NCBI GenBank assembly: GCA_019044685.2
Contig: JAGTXX020000015.1
Coordinates: 992,001 to 1,056,000, forward strand
Source: Nannochloris sp. 'desiccata'
Taxonomy: Eukaryota > Chlorophyta > Trebouxiophyceae > Chlorellales > Chlorellaceae
Length of the DNA: 64,000 nucleotides
Direction: 5' to 3'
A program made the position numbers and the translations under genes. Under the pieces are notes generated by a model, which was given only the letters and a program-made list of their open reading frames with translations, was not told the origin of the DNA and ran no database searches. Shown in pieces: positions 1-12,500 of this stretch; the stretch's first letter is position 1, and every line of letters begins with the position of its first letter.

Positions 1-152
1 TCTTCTATACAAGTAGATTACAACACACTGAATAGTACACATCGTCGGCTTCGTACCTCTTTTGTTTTGCTGGTACACGTTTTAAAAACACAAAAGTAAG
101 TAGGATCCTATACTTTTAGTGATCGACGAAATTGGCGTATTATAGTAATTAT
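1..152. other. window edge, 3' flank of HGD
   Basis: This is AT-rich sequence downstream of the homogentisate dioxygenase gene, which is read on the minus strand. It is presumably its 3' UTR and flank. I see no coding signal in it. Confidence 0.5.
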
Positions 153-1664
153 TCAGAGATCCAATGAAGCAAATGCACGTACCGGTGCCATAGACTTTTG
201 ACCATTGCCGCTATTTTCAACAGTAGTACGAGCAGCCGTACGAGTATCTTCTTCTTCTTCTTCAAAATAAAAATCTTTCGGCGTATCCTTATTTTCGGGG
301 TCAAAATGACTTTTCAACCCCAACCAACACTCGTAATACCCTTTATCCACATTCGGAGCACTTAATGCATTTGGTGTCAACCTTGGAATAGCCGATGTTT
401 CAAACATAAAAGCCAAAGTATCTCTTGGCAAGTGCTGTGGCGTTTCATTTTCGGGGCGGACAGCTTTTTCAAAAGTCTCTGTATCAGGGCCGTGTGGTGT
501 CATACAAATATGCAAAGAAGCCCCACCGGGTAAGAATCCATCTGCTTTCGCATCGTACTTACCCCTTATAAGACCCATGAACTCGCTCATAGTGTTTCGG
601 TGGTAATATGGCGGGCGGAATGTTCGCTCACTAACCGTCCATCTTGGTGGAAAGACAACAAAATCGGCAACAGCAACGCCTGGAATCGAGGATGGACAGG
701 TAAGAACAGTGAATATAGAAGGATCTGCATGGTCCTTTTCGACGAAATTGACAGGGCAAAAGCGGGAGAGATCGTATTTGTAGGGCACATAATTGCCGTG
801 CCAAGCAACGGTATTAAAAGGGGAAAATGATTGCGCAGCAGCGAAGAGCTGTCCTTCTAGTTTATGGATGACTGTATAATCACATTCACGGTCTTCGTAC
901 CATGCTACGGGAGTTAGGAAATCACGGGGGTGAGCGAGTCCGTTGGCTCCGAGTGGGCCTAGCTCTGGTAATTGAAAATGACCGGCAAAAATTTCTAAAA
1001 CATATCCTCTCGCTTGGATACCAGAACTACCAGCGTCGGTATCGCTACCGTTAGATTCTGAGCCTACTAAACCTACAGAGAATCTCATGCCACGCTGGAT
1101 TACGCAGATTTCCCCCGGGTCAATCCGCATTCGACCAAATTCTGTATCTATTAAAAGAGAACCTTGCTGGGGAACGATTAAAAAATCACCATCAGCGTTG
1201 GTTAAACAGCAGTCTGTCATGGAAGCAGAAGCTGTGTAGATATGAATAGCATAGCCATCTTTCATACCAGTGCTTCCAGCACCACAGATTGTGAAAAGCC
1301 CGCGAACAAAGTCAACGGGGTGTTGTTCGTCAGGGCACGGGATGGGGAATGGCCGCCAGCGTAGTTGATTTGGTGTAACGACTGCTCGAGAAAAATCAGC
1401 AGTGAGGGTCTCTGAAGGGAAGCTAAGAGGTTGAAAAGGTTGATGGGTGACTGAAGGGCGGATACGATACAGCCAGGTGCGTTTGTTAGCAGCACGAGGA
1501 GCAGTGAATGCCGTGCCGCTCAGCTGCTCAGTATATAAACCATAAGGGCAGACTCTAGGGTTATTCTGGCCTTCTGGCAGTGCTCCAGGTAACGCTTCTG
1601 ATGAAAATTCGTTGCCAAAACCTGACAAATAGCGCAGATCTGTCGGGAGTGACATTTTTGTCAT
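153..1664 (-). CDS. HGD: homogentisate 1,2-dioxygenase
   Basis: This single-exon gene encodes 503 residues. The enzyme opens the aromatic ring of homogentisate with O2 and non-haem iron to give maleylacetoacetate, a step in tyrosine and phenylalanine breakdown. In photosynthetic cells it competes for the tocopherol and plastoquinone precursor. The family start is clear ([19 protein letters not shown] near residue 12). The iron ligands can be placed by family comparison: His in [10 protein letters not shown] (about 354), Glu in SEFMG (about 360) and His in TPHGPD (about 390). It is longer than the roughly 445-residue animal enzyme because of a Ser/Gly insertion near residue 205 ([15 protein letters not shown]) and a Glu-rich C-terminal tail. 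There is no obvious targeting peptide, so a cytosolic location is likely. It diverges from the helicase gene that starts at 2273. Confidence 0.97.
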   Translation of the reverse strand: MTKMSLPTDLRYLSGFGNEFSSEALPGALPEGQNNPRVCPYGLYTEQLSGTAFTAPRAANKRTWLYRIRPSVTHQPFQPLSFPSETLTADFSRAVVTPNQLRWRPFPIPCPDEQHPVDFVRGLFTICGAGSTGMKDGYAIHIYTASASMTDCCLTNADGDFLIVPQQGSLLIDTEFGRMRIDPGEICVIQRGMRFSVGLVGSESNGSDTDAGSSGIQARGYVLEIFAGHFQLPELGPLGANGLAHPRDFLTPVAWYEDRECDYTVIHKLEGQLFAAAQSFSPFNTVAWHGNYVPYKYDLSRFCPVNFVEKDHADPSIFTVLTCPSSIPGVAVADFVVFPPRWTVSERTFRPPYYHRNTMSEFMGLIRGKYDAKADGFLPGGASLHICMTPHGPDTETFEKAVRPENETPQHLPRDTLAFMFETSAIPRLTPNALSAPNVDKGYYECWLGLKSHFDPENKDTPKDFYFEEEEEDTRTAARTTVENSGNGQKSMAPVRAFASLDL

Positions 1665-2272
1665 TTGAAATACCTTGGAAATCTACTGATCCAAGGTCCA
1701 ATAAGGCGAGGACGCTTCTTCACGAGGATAATGGTATATCACTCCTATGCGTTAATGTTAGGAAATACCTGCAGAGGCTCTAAAATATCCCGAAACCTCC
1801 GCTCTTGTCCATGTCAGCAACGTTCGGTGAATCATTCAATTGAACTCTGAGATTTAACCATAAAGGGGCAAATTAGCCTCAAATTTGAGCAATTGATAAG
1901 TTATTTCCATAGTAAATGGCTTATTCTAACAGTACTGAAAATGTCCAAGAGTTGCCAAGGCCTCTTGACTGAACTTGTCAAGTGTCTTAGAGAAAGCGAT
2001 TGTTTCAAGGTGAATTCATCATGCATACTAATCTAGCGCTTTTTAAGACCACTTCAAAGGCCTCATCATAATAATCTACCATCTTGCAGAATCAGGGTAA
2101 AGATATCAAAACCTGCGCTAAGGAGGTCAAAGAGTGTGAAGGTCTTAGAGCTGCCTACGCTGCCTGCAAGCGGGGACAGGTCGACCCTCGCTCTCGAATC
2201 AGAGGAAATAAAGGCTACTAGTCTCGCTTTGCATATAGAATAGATAGTTCGTTTATACAGTAATAGGTTACA
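1665..2272. promoter_or_regulatory. divergent intergenic region HGD / ISE2-like
   Basis: These 608 bp separate two head-to-head genes and must hold both promoters and 5' UTRs. I see no open frame worth calling and no recognisable element. Confidence 0.4.
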
Positions 2273-5200
2273 ATGGCGAGTATACATGGCCTTTCTGGGC
2301 TTTCTCTAGGTGCCAGAACGAACAGCAGAATCCCTTTCTGGTACCTGCAGCGGGGGCGGCTTTTTAGCAGCACTAGCAAAAGGTCTCCTGTAATTGCTGG
2401 AGTGAGGCGTAGGTCTGATGAAGGTGATGCAGAGACACTTGAAGGTCTAGCGTCTGCTGTACGTGGATTCCCTAGAGGTCGGGGAGGTGGTGGGCGTGGC
2501 AATAGCCGCGGCGGCGGCGGTCGGGGTGGACGCAGCAGCCGCGGGGGTCGAGGTGAAAGAGGAAGAGGTAGCAGAGGCGGTGGCCGGTCTTTTTCTTCTT
2601 CATCTACAAGACCTCTAAAGTCTGCTCCTTCTTCTTCTAAAGGATTTGGCTCTCCCTCTTCTCAATCATCAAGAGGAGAAAGAGGCGCAGCAGATTCTTT
2701 CAATGCAGCTTCCTTTTTAGATGAATCTGAGCTATTTTCTCAACAACAAAATGATAATGCTGGCGACAGCGGGTGGTCTTCTGCAGATGAAGGCGATGAC
2801 CTTAAAACAACCGTCGCTTTGGCAGCACTTTCTGACGCTGAAGTTGCTGAAATTTTAGGCCAAGATACAGCAGGTCCTGATACTCTTGCCGGCGTAAACC
2901 CTGCGTTAGAAGCAAATTTAAATGCAGTTTTATCAGAATTTAAATTTCCTCTCGACGCGTTTCAAATAAAATCTGTCCGCCACATTTTAAATGGTCGCTC
3001 CGTGGTGGTCTGTGCACCAACTGGAGCAGGGAAAACAGCCATTGCTGAAGCTGCTGCAATTCATTTCCTAAAACAAGGTGGTCGTGTGATTTATACAACC
3101 CCATTGAAGGCTCTATCCAATCAAAAACTGGGAGAAATGAGGGAGCGGTTTGGCGTGAACGCCGCTGGCCTTCAAACTGGCGATGCGTCTATCAACCCTG
3201 AAGGCGATATAGTTGTTATGACGACTGAAATATTACGTAATATGTTGTATCGTACAGAAGATGACACGGGAGGAACTGCGCAAGATCGTTTAGCTGGGGT
3301 TAGTCTTGTCGTTTTTGATGAATGCCATTATTTAGGTGATCGCTCCCGTGGTAGTGTGTGGGAAGAATGTATTATTAATTTGCCTGAAAACATATTAATA
3401 TTGGCCATGTCTGCAACAGTACGAAATCCTGCGGATCTGACTGGGTGGATTACAGCAGTACATGGTGACTGTGATCTGGTACAAACGTCATTTAGACCAG
3501 TACCGCTGAGCTGGCAATTTTGTTTAACTCCTGGAGAAGGGGAGACTGCTTTATTACCTTTATTAAATGAAAAAGCCAGAGGAATAAATCCACAGTTGCT
3601 ACCGCCTGCTGCGAGAATCGCTGCTGCGGAGATGCAGCGTGAAAAGGATGAGGAAGAGGACGATGAGGAAGAAGATGGAGAAAGCTGGGGACGTGTGGAC
3701 GAATACCTGAGCTCAACTAAAAAATCATCTGGTAGATCTTCTTTGCGTACACGTACATTAAGTGAATTATTAGACGGTCTTGATGGTGATATAGGTGAAA
3801 ACGACTGGCACAGAATGCCACGCTGGCAACGGATCCCTTCAATGGAAGGTGTGATTACCACACTGGACTCGAAAAAAATGCTCCCGGCTATTTGGTTTAT
3901 TTTTAGTAGAAAAGAATGCGATGCCTCGGTGCATAGATTGGCTTCGAATGGTGTTGTACTTACGACAGATGCTGAGCGTGCTGAGATCTTAAAAGAAGTA
4001 GAACTGTTACGAGCAGACCAGCCAGAGGCTGTTAAGAAAGCAGCTGTACCGGCGTTGGCTGCAGGGCTGGCTTCCCATCATGCGGGCTGTTTACCTGGCT
4101 GGAAAGCACTGGTAGAACGTTTATTTCAGCGTGGAGTAGTGAAAGCTGTCTTTGCTACTGAAACTTTAGCTGCAGGTATCAATATGCCGGCCAGAACTAC
4201 CCTTCTTTCTGCCTTATCTAGACGTCGGGATAACGGAATAGCCAGTTTAACACATAATGAGTTGTTACAAATGGCTGGACGTGCGGGGAGGCGTGGGTAT
4301 GATACTCAGGGATACTGTGTGATAGTACAGAGTCGTTGGGAGGACCCAGAATTTGCGTACGATATAATAAGGAAAGGACCTGAGCCGCTGAGGTCTCAAT
4401 TCACAACTAATTACGGAATGGCATTGAATCTGTTATGGAGTAGAACAATGGAAGAGGCAAAGGAGTTTTTAGATCGTTCCTATGCTCGGCATTTGAGCGG
4501 AGCAGGCGCAGCAAGGGTGAACGCTGAGATTGCCACCTTGGAAGCCAAGGCGCAAAAAATGATGCAGGATGCAGCAGGCAAAGCAGTTGGGACAACAAAA
4601 AGTGGTGAACGTGCTACAACTGGATCTGATAATACAATTGATCATTCTAATGGCGACTTTGGTGCTTCTGGGGCTGGATTTGGGCCCTGGGAAGGAGATG
4701 TTTGGCTTCAGTATCAAAAACTTCAAGGACGTCGTCGAGAAGAAAAGCGGGCTGCCCGTTTATTACGCAGCCAGCTCGCTCAAGAACGTGGTACCATGGC
4801 TGAAACGAGTTTATCTCACATGGGGATGCCGCGGGCTGTGGGTTTAGATCTCTCAGGGTCAAACATCGATGATTCTACTTACTGCTTACCGGCATTATTA
4901 GTTGGCCGAGTAGATGGGGGCAGCCCCATGGCGTACGGCTCAGAATCAGCGAAATTTATGTGTCTAGGTGCAGATAATATGGTATACATTGTAGGAATAC
5001 GTAATATTGCAGCTATTTCTGACGTCTATGGCATAAAACGACCAGAAATTAGTGCCGGCAGTAGTGACAGTCGTTGTGAGAAGGCCGTGAGTGGTGGTAG
5101 AAGGGGCAGCAGCATGAGTAAAGAAGAAGGGGAAGAAGAAGTATTTGAAATGGAGGCTGCAGTAGAAGCAGCAGCTGATGCGACTGTATCCCATGCACAG

Positions 5201-6142
5201 AGTTTACGCCGTGCTTCTTCTTGGTCCGATACAGGCAACGGGGTGTCTCTTGCGGAGGGCTCAGCGCTCACAGCAGCATTTGCTTTCCAGCTCCCAACAG
5301 CGCAGCAGTTGACCATGTTGAGCCCTTCAGAAGAAGCTGTCGAAGCTTTGAAAGAACAAAGAATCCGTGTAGCAGCTGTTAAGGCCGAGTTAGAGTCTAT
5401 GAGGAACGATAAACGATTCGCAAAGGCTTCAAAAAGATATGCTCGGGCGTCGGCCAGAGCAGGCGATTTACTCGATCGCGCTGCTGCATTAAGGGAAGAA
5501 TTAGAAGGCCGTCTTGACGGTGGATGGCGTGAATTTGAATCTGTAGTCAATGTATTAGAAGCTGCTAATGCGTTTGAGCCTGTAGAAAACAGACTCGAAC
5601 GCCCTGCAGATGGTACAGGAGACAGAAGGAAATTCACACCCCTGGGTCTAGTAGCTCGTGAAGTTCGTGGCAGCAATGAATTATGGCTTGCTTCAGTGCT
5701 TACCCATGAATCTCTACAAAATCTACGACCTCCACAGCTCGCTGCTGTTGTTTCTGCCCTCGTCGCTCCAGATTCTGTCAGCAGGCCCAATATTCAAGCT
5801 GCCTACCCTCCTACTCTAGAGGTTATCTCCGCCGTTGAAGCTCTGGAACCTGTTCGTGCAGAGTTATCTGCGTTGCAAATCCGTGCCGGACTTGATGTTC
5901 CTGTCGGAATTGATCTCAGGTTATCAGGGATAGTAGAAGGCTGGGCGTCTGGGCTTGATTGGGCAGAGGTCACAGCTGACTGCGGCCTTGACGACGGCGA
6001 TGTCGCGCGTTTATTAATGCGTACAGTTGATACGTTACGTCAAGCAGCGTATTGTGAGCATTTGTTGAAGCCTTTAAGGCAGTCTGCAAGGCAAGCTGTG
6101 GGGGCGATGAATAGGAAACCCATTTCGGATTTAGTTGCTTAA
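2273..6142 (+). CDS. ISE2: ISE2-like DEVH-box RNA helicase, probably plastid
   Basis: One uninterrupted frame encodes 1289 residues of a Ski2/Mtr4-class superfamily 2 helicase. Residues 1-45 are rich in Ser, Arg and Leu with few acidic residues, like a chloroplast transit peptide. An RGG-rich segment follows (about 65-105), a common RNA-binding feature. Motif I is APTGAGKTAIAEAAA (about 247), motif II is FDECHYLGDRSRGSVWEE (about 347), motif III is SATVRNP and motif VI is QMAGRAGRRGYDTQGY (about 667). The C-terminal third resembles the DSHCT region of this class. Plant ISE2 (about 1170 residues) works in chloroplast RNA processing, so the same role is inferred here. An acidic insertion (EKDEEEDDEEEDGES, about 457) splits the helicase core. 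Assignment to ISE2 rather than cytosolic Ski2 rests on the transit-like N-terminus and the motifs. Confidence 0.85.
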   Translation: MASIHGLSGLSLGARTNSRIPFWYLQRGRLFSSTSKRSPVIAGVRRRSDEGDAETLEGLASAVRGFPRGRGGGGRGNSRGGGGRGGRSSRGGRGERGRGSRGGGRSFSSSSTRPLKSAPSSSKGFGSPSSQSSRGERGAADSFNAASFLDESELFSQQQNDNAGDSGWSSADEGDDLKTTVALAALSDAEVAEILGQDTAGPDTLAGVNPALEANLNAVLSEFKFPLDAFQIKSVRHILNGRSVVVCAPTGAGKTAIAEAAAIHFLKQGGRVIYTTPLKALSNQKLGEMRERFGVNAAGLQTGDASINPEGDIVVMTTEILRNMLYRTEDDTGGTAQDRLAGVSLVVFDECHYLGDRSRGSVWEECIINLPENILILAMSATVRNPADLTGWITAVHGDCDLVQTSFRPVPLSWQFCLTPGEGETALLPLLNEKARGINPQLLPPAARIAAAEMQREKDEEEDDEEEDGESWGRVDEYLSSTKKSSGRSSLRTRTLSELLDGLDGDIGENDWHRMPRWQRIPSMEGVITTLDSKKMLPAIWFIFSRKECDASVHRLASNGVVLTTDAERAEILKEVELLRADQPEAVKKAAVPALAAGLASHHAGCLPGWKALVERLFQRGVVKAVFATETLAAGINMPARTTLLSALSRRRDNGIASLTHNELLQMAGRAGRRGYDTQGYCVIVQSRWEDPEFAYDIIRKGPEPLRSQFTTNYGMALNLLWSRTMEEAKEFLDRSYARHLSGAGAARVNAEIATLEAKAQKMMQDAAGKAVGTTKSGERATTGSDNTIDHSNGDFGASGAGFGPWEGDVWLQYQKLQGRRREEKRAARLLRSQLAQERGTMAETSLSHMGMPRAVGLDLSGSNIDDSTYCLPALLVGRVDGGSPMAYGSESAKFMCLGADNMVYIVGIRNIAAISDVYGIKRPEISAGSSDSRCEKAVSGGRRGSSMSKEEGEEEVFEMEAAVEAAADATVSHAQSLRRASSWSDTGNGVSLAEGSALTAAFAFQLPTAQQLTMLSPSEEAVEALKEQRIRVAAVKAELESMRNDKRFAKASKRYARASARAGDLLDRAAALREELEGRLDGGWREFESVVNVLEAANAFEPVENRLERPADGTGDRRKFTPLGLVAREVRGSNELWLASVLTHESLQNLRPPQLAAVVSALVAPDSVSRPNIQAAYPPTLEVISAVEALEPVRAELSALQIRAGLDVPVGIDLRLSGIVEGWASGLDWAEVTADCGLDDGDVARLLMRTVDTLRQAAYCEHLLKPLRQSARQAVGAMNRKPISDLVA

Positions 6143-6487
6143 ACTATACTTTTTGTTGTTGTTTTAATTGCGCACTGGTCAGTTTATTCGGTTACTCAGT
6201 TGCTCAGCGATGTTATTCATTAGAAGATAGATAACTATATACCTGTTGAAGAAAAAATAATTAGATATTTTACTGATATGATAGATATGAGGAGGCCGCT
6301 CGAGTATCAACGATGATGTTGCCAGGGTCAATCTAACCTGGTTCGTTTCGGAAGAATAGTTGATTTTGCAAGGGCAAGCGCGTTTCTCGCATTATTCTAT
6401 TCCGGATATAAACTCCTTCGGCCTCCTTCTTGTCTTCCAGATCTTCTTCCTCTCTCAGACTCCTTCTGTTAGTTTATATTCGCAACC
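6143..6487. promoter_or_regulatory. intergenic, ISE2 3' end and OEP24 5' region
   Basis: This gap lies between two genes on the same strand. A pyrimidine-rich stretch just before the OEP24 start (about 6410-6470) is probably its 5' UTR. I see no gene. Confidence 0.35.
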
Positions 6488-7611
6488 ATGGTAAAATTCG
6501 ATGTTAGACCCATGCTTACTGTCAACGGCAACGACGTTGGCGCTTCCCTCAACGTGGCCTTCACCCATAATGACAACACTGTTAATGTAAGTTCCAGTGC
6601 AAATTTGATTGCTTTGTGGTGTTAAGAGGCAACTCCGACACTGATAGCATGATGATAGATTTGCATGAGTGCTCCGCCCGTGGGCCATTTGCTGCCCCGC
6701 GCCTGTTTTTCGACTTGTTCTACTATACTTTGGGTTTGGTAAGGCTACGGTGTTCTTGTTTGCGTCGGTTCTGGGTCCCGCCAAGTGTCAATCTAAGTCC
6801 ACCTCAGCAAGTCTGTTGATTTTTCTTGATTCGCCTTGGCTTGGACTCCGAGACCTCCCAAACTTGTCTCTGTAGTCTATTCATTCCAATTAACGAGTGC
6901 CATGGTGCAAACCAGGGCCGACAACATCGATTGAAAAAAATCTCCCATCAATTGTGACAAAGCGCTCACCACCCAAACCTACTTTCTTTCTTTCTGACTT
7001 ATTTCCCTCCCTCCTCCTTCCTTCCCACCCCTTTAATTCTACAGCTTCGCTTGTCTGACGCTGCCAGCAAGGATGGCATCAACGCCAATAACTTCTCTGT
7101 CGGTGTTACCAACGATCGCTTTGATGTTGTCTACGATGTTGCCAACCACGCTCCTCGCCTCCGCATTGGCTCCCACGTCAATGTCCGTGACAGGCGCGTC
7201 GACCTCGTTTTCCGCTCTGACCTCAAGGCCAACTCTAAGTCTTTGGAGGCTGGTCTCGATATCGATGACAACAACCGTTGTGGTGTGATCTATGACTTGA
7301 CCAATTACGATGGCCCGAACTACAAGTCTGCTACCGTAAAGTGGACCTACCGCAACGGTGATGTGGAGGTTACCCCTTCCTACAACCTTGGTACTGAGTC
7401 TCTTGCCCTCACTACGGCTTATGTCCTCGATGCCGAGAACCGCTGTAAGGCTACCTATGATGTCAACTCCCAGGCTGCTTCCTTGCAGTGGATCAACTCC
7501 TCTGGAGCTGGTGGCGGTGGTGACCTCCGTGTAACTGCCCGTACCAACCTCAGTGATGCTAAGCAGATGCCTTCCATGCTCATTGAGAAGAACTGGACCA
7601 TCGAGACTTAA
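6488..7611 (+). CDS. OEP24: OEP24-like chloroplast outer-envelope pore protein
   Basis: Two exons are inferred: 6488-6586 and 7045-7611. The donor is AAT|GTAAGT and the acceptor TTCTACAG|CTT follows a long CT tract; the frame stays in phase 0. The product has 221 residues, against about 213 in plants. OEP24 is a beta-barrel solute channel of the plastid outer envelope that lacks a cleavable transit peptide, and this protein also has none. The alternating short beta-type segments and the C-terminal pattern (VTARTNLSDAKQMPSMLIEK, then NWTIET at the end) match the end of plant OEP24. The first exon alone holds the first 33 residues. The gene has no overlap with its neighbours and converges on the CAF-1 gene. 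Confidence 0.8.
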
Positions 7612-8868
7612 ATTGGTTTTGCCCAAGGTAAAAGCTATCTAGGGAGTTATATTTATTATTCAGGGTAAATGATGGAGTAGGTAGAAAGGGAAGAATGGTT
7701 TTCCACGTTTCGTAGTTTTCGTGGGATGTTGTTGTAGTTTACTTTTGTTTTTGAACTGTGCATAAAAAGTAGAAATGTTTTGGAAAATGTTTTGATACGA
7801 GTCTTCGATTTTACCGAAGAGATTTTTTTTTGGGGGGGGGGAAACCAAGTTGGGCTAGTTATTCAATCACTGAAGCTGACTCATTTATTATTTTCATCAA
7901 ATAAAATGGTACTAAAGGTGATGGCAGGCAATGTTCTTGACTCTCCTTAATAGTATTTATTGAATAAATTAATCTAGTGTTTTTACGCTCGATTTCTTGG
8001 TTTTCTTGAAAATTAGTCTTCTCTCTCTCCGAACTTCCCTTGTCTTTGTCTCTCTACTTTTCTATTCATTTATGCACTTTTCACAGCTGAAAATGAAATA
8101 CACCCATCCTGCTTTGCTTCGTAGTGTGTGTTCTCCTCTTTTATACTTTTCTATTTTTTTTCCCGCTCCCGGAAAAGACTCGCTCTACAATTCCAAAAAA
8201 AAAAAAAACTACAGACCTCTCACCCATCTTTCCAGTTTTGACACACACACAACGCAATTTTCCTCCAACACAGTTTTCCTCCTCTTTTTTGGTACTCATA
8301 AGTTTTTCGTAAAAAAAAAAGTAAAAAGCTTTATCTTTCTCGTAATTTTCAGAATTTTTGACGATTTGTCTTTGTTTTGTCCCTGGCTGGCTGGTGTGTG
8401 TGTGTGTGCCTCTTCACTTCTTCGATTAATTTTATCTTTTTGAAATGACAGCAACGAATTGACGTTCCAATCTTTTATGTTGCCTATGAATTCTCAAAAG
8501 CAAATTTTCCGGGTCAAGGGCGCTGGTACTTTCAGCACAACGGTCGAACAAACATTGCATTAAACAACATTTTTCTTTTGTTTTTCTTATTCACAACCAC
8601 TGTTTTCTTATTATAATGAGGGTCTTGTAACTATTTAGCGCTTAAAATCCCAATGCAAACAGTCAGTCAATCAATCAGATAGCCAGTACGAAACACGGCG
8701 AGATGCAGGCAAAGTCAATTTTATTTACAGAAATGCTTCCGACCCACCGCTGCTGGTGAAACCAAGCAGGCAAAGGAGAAGAATGAAACTAAAAATGAAA
8801 ATTTCAACACGCAAAAACGAACAAAAGCAAAAGCAAAAATCCAAACGGATATTTTACTCCACTCTACT
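7612..8868. other. convergent intergenic region, low complexity
   Basis: This gap of 1.26 kb lies between two convergent genes. It contains a T8G10 run near 7825-7842, A-rich and T-rich tracts and a short GT repeat near 8395-8409. The open frames here are biased to Phe, Leu and Ser by T-rich sequence and look non-coding. It presumably holds both 3' UTRs. Confidence 0.45.
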
Positions 8869-9511
8869 CTAGCTTTTTTGAAAATGAGCATCCCAAGCCT
8901 GTGCTTGCGTTTCTCGACCAGCCTTTTCCAAGCTAGATCTCACCGCAGCAGCATTTTCAGCGCTGATTTCCTTCACCGCAGGGCATCCCATCAACACAGA
9001 CACCAGTGCTACTGCATCTTCTTCAGCTTTAGCACCTAAAGAGCCGGAAATACTATTTTTCAAAACCTCAAACAAGGCAGGTTCGCGGCACAATCCAGCC
9101 AAGGAGGCGCGGTGGGAGCCACTACGAGCTTCCCCCCAGGCTTTTTGAGAAGGAGTAGCATCTTCTCCAGTCGCAGTACCGCGTTCCAAATGAGCTAATG
9201 CGTCTACTGTAGTCCGGAGAGAGCGGACTGCAGCAGCAACAACGTGTTTTTTACCATTGCTACCAACCTGACCGCTGCTGTTGCAGTTTCTGTGGACAAT
9301 CATGAGGAGAGCGTCGATAATGAACGCAGGCAAAGCATGGATGACACGTGCCAAAATCTCGGGCTGGAATGCAGGCATGAAACTGGGTTCATTGGTAGTA
9401 CCACGACCAGGAGGAATACTGGTCTCTGCCTCGATGTGCTGTAATAATAGAGTCCAAAAGTCATCGCAAGTACCATCAACTGCCTCGGGAATAATCAAAA
9501 GCTGGTGTACT

Positions 9512-9557
<46 letters not shown>

Positions 9558-12500
9558 CGTCTGCATGGGCTTGAGCGTCTGCCTCTCCAGCAGCAGTTGT
9601 GGTGACAAGACGTTCAGGAGCTTTTAAATTGCTGGCAGGGACAGCTGGACGAAGGGCACTAGGAACTGCCGGGGTTGGTTTGCTGCTGGTGCCGGCACCA
9701 CCCAGGAACCGTTCCAAAGCACCTGTTGCAGCAGCAGGCCCTGCAGGGGCAGGAGTCGCGTCAGCACCACCAGCAGTATTATGAATGGTAGCTGGAACAG
9801 CGCGTATTGTCCATCTATTACCACTCCGTTCAGCCAGTTCAGTAATTTTTTCTCCGACCCATTTTTTAGTCATTTTACGCTCAGGGTGGGCAGCAATAAA
9901 TGCATCAATCAGCATAGATTTAAGCATAGATGTATTCTGCAAGATGAACGTAGCCAATTCAGGGAGTAGATCGTCAGGACGTTCAGCTTTAGGACGGCCG
10001 ACGCCTGCACCAGCGCCAGCACCAGCATGTTTGGCGTCGGTAGAGCAACCTGCAGCACCGTTTGCAGCAATGGTGATTTCGTTGGCTAAAGCAGGGTCTT
10101 GAGGTGGAATGAAAGAAACGCCAGGGACTAATACCTCCATTGCGAGAGCTTCCAGGGCAGCTGGATCACCAGACACAACACATCCATCTGGAACAACAGC
10201 TGCTGCGTCCGCAACGTCCTGTCGAACAACCACCAAAGGTTTTCCTGCGCGACGAGCCCGATCTAAAAGAACCTGCATTGCTTGAGAAGCACGAGTTCTG
10301 ACTTCGTAGTTGGCACCGGCAGCAGTGACTGCGGTGTCGCCCTCTCCTCCACCAGCGGCCGCAGCGGCAGCGGCAGTAGCTGCATTAAGCAATCGCATCT
10401 GCTCTTCTACCTCTCCACTATCCACATCCATATCATCGTCTAATCTGACACCTTCATCTTCAGATAAATATCCATCAGCGACCATAAATGAATCTTCAAC
10501 TTCACTTTCTTCCCCGGCAGCAGGACCGTCATCCTCGTCATCAGCTCCAGATAAAGAAGAACCTTCAGGCTCCTCTTCCCAATCCAAATCTGACATGACT
10601 TCGTAATCCAAAGTTTCGTCTTTACCCAGATACCGGCGGGCATTGATTGCAGGGCCAGGCTTGGGCCAAGATCCGTAATAAGGAGGGCGCATAGAATCAC
10701 CACTAAACCAAATAAATTTACGGCGCCACGTATGGACACCTGAAAGGTCTGCACCAGTCTCTTTCATCTTGCGAAGACGCTCAGCTGCAGCTTCAACAGC
10801 ACCGGGACGGCGAGCCCAAGAAGGAGGGAGACCGATGCCAGAGGGAGGTGCAGTGGCGGCAGCACGGCGAGCGGTGGCTGCACTGGCAAGAGATGCCTTC
10901 CACTCTTCTTCTGCAGCTTCGTAAGAGATGGGTGGTGCAGCAGAGAATGCAGAGTCGATTTTAGCAATGGAGAGAGGTTGCACAGGTTGAGGGACCAGAT
11001 TATCAGGAGGAGGCCTAGGGAAACGACGTTCGTACGCAGACAGAATAGTGGTTTGGGGAACGGTGGTGTCAGCGCCGCCACCAGCTGCACTGCCAGGAGT
11101 GCTGAGTATAGCCGCTTCGGCAGGAGAAGGCGCTACCACAGTTCCCTTAGGGGATACAGAAGATGACTTTCCACCTGCAGCAGAAGGGCCAGCACTAGTA
11201 CTACCTTTAAAGAAACTCATGAACTTATTAGCAGTCTTGTGCAAGACTTCTTTATCTTTAAATCCAGTTTTCTTTGCCAATTTGGCTGCTTCAGCCTCTT
11301 TCAGCTTCTTTTCTTTTTCAGCTTCTTTCTCCTTCCTAGCCTGCTCCTTTTCGGCTTCCTTTTCTTGTCTAAGACGCTCTTTTTCTGCTTCTTTCTCCAA
11401 GCGGAGGCATTCTTTCTCTGCTTCCTTCTCAGCAAGGGCACGCTTTCTTTCAGCTTCCTTTGCAGCAGCAGCGCGCTGTTTTTGTTCAATCGTTAGAGCA
11501 GCTTGGCCAGCCTTTTCAGCTTCTTTTGTTGCTGCTGCAGCGTGTTCCGCTGCTTCGGCGGCCTCCATTTTTTCCAAGCTGTCGTACTTTTTAAGCGCAT
11601 CTACAATTTTTGAAGCTTTAGCATTAGTCAACAGACCCGCAGTTACTTTCACAAGCGCATCATATGCGTTGATGACGGCGTTAAGGCGGTCACCAACACG
11701 GCCAGCACGGCGTTTGATTCCTGTGGCTGCTGTGCGTTGTGCTTTGGGCAGCATTTTGAGGTCGCGAAGCTCCCATTGCCACATAGAAGGTTTACCATCC
11801 TTAGGCACAGCTTCTAATGCATCTAAACGAGGTGGAGCGCCCTTTGGATTGTCCAGAGGATCGTGGCTTTTCCTCACTGCCAAGTCCACAATCCGGGTTC
11901 TTAATGCTTCTATAGTAAGCACAGTCCCTTCAGCAGCGCCTTCAGGAGGTCCAAAGAGAGGGTGAAGAGTCGCTGTAAGTTCAGTTAAAGGCATCTGCTG
12001 GCCTACAATGAATGCAGCGAGACGAGCATCAGCAAACGGCTCTGGGGTTGTACCACCACCAGCGGTACAAGAGATGGTAGTTAAAGGAGCTGCAAGGCCA
12101 CGTTGACGCAAAGTATCAGCTTCGGAAGATAAGTCCTCAATCATTTTAGCGATTCCATCCATATCAGGGAGAGTAGAAGAAGCAAGCGTGGTCTTTGGAG
12201 CCGTGCTGGCAGGAGCAGAAGCGGTCTTTTCTGGGACTGTGGCAATGGCAGGTTCAACAGCAGTCGCAGGAGCACGTGATGGCTCTTGTGTAGGGGCTGC
12301 AACATCAACCATAGCTACGTCGGAAATAACAGCGGGTTCTACTGCTGCTTCATTAGTAGCAGCTTGCTCCTGAGCGGGGGCGTCGGTGTCGGCAGCATCA
12401 GACTTGCTCCGCTTGCTTGCTCTAGTGTCTTTACGGCGGCGACCCTCAAACCATCTGTTGACTTCCTTAAGTTCCATACGGACTTTCATACCGCACTCGC

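Noticed and set aside
3328..3861. Minus-strand frame of 177 codons within ISE2
   Set aside because: It is antisense to the helicase core; the Ser run is the complement of the acidic insert.
7997..8443. Open frame of 148 codons between OEP24 and the CAF-1 gene
   Set aside because: It is nearly all Phe, Leu, Ser and Tyr from T-rich sequence, starts without context and lies in a convergent 3' region.
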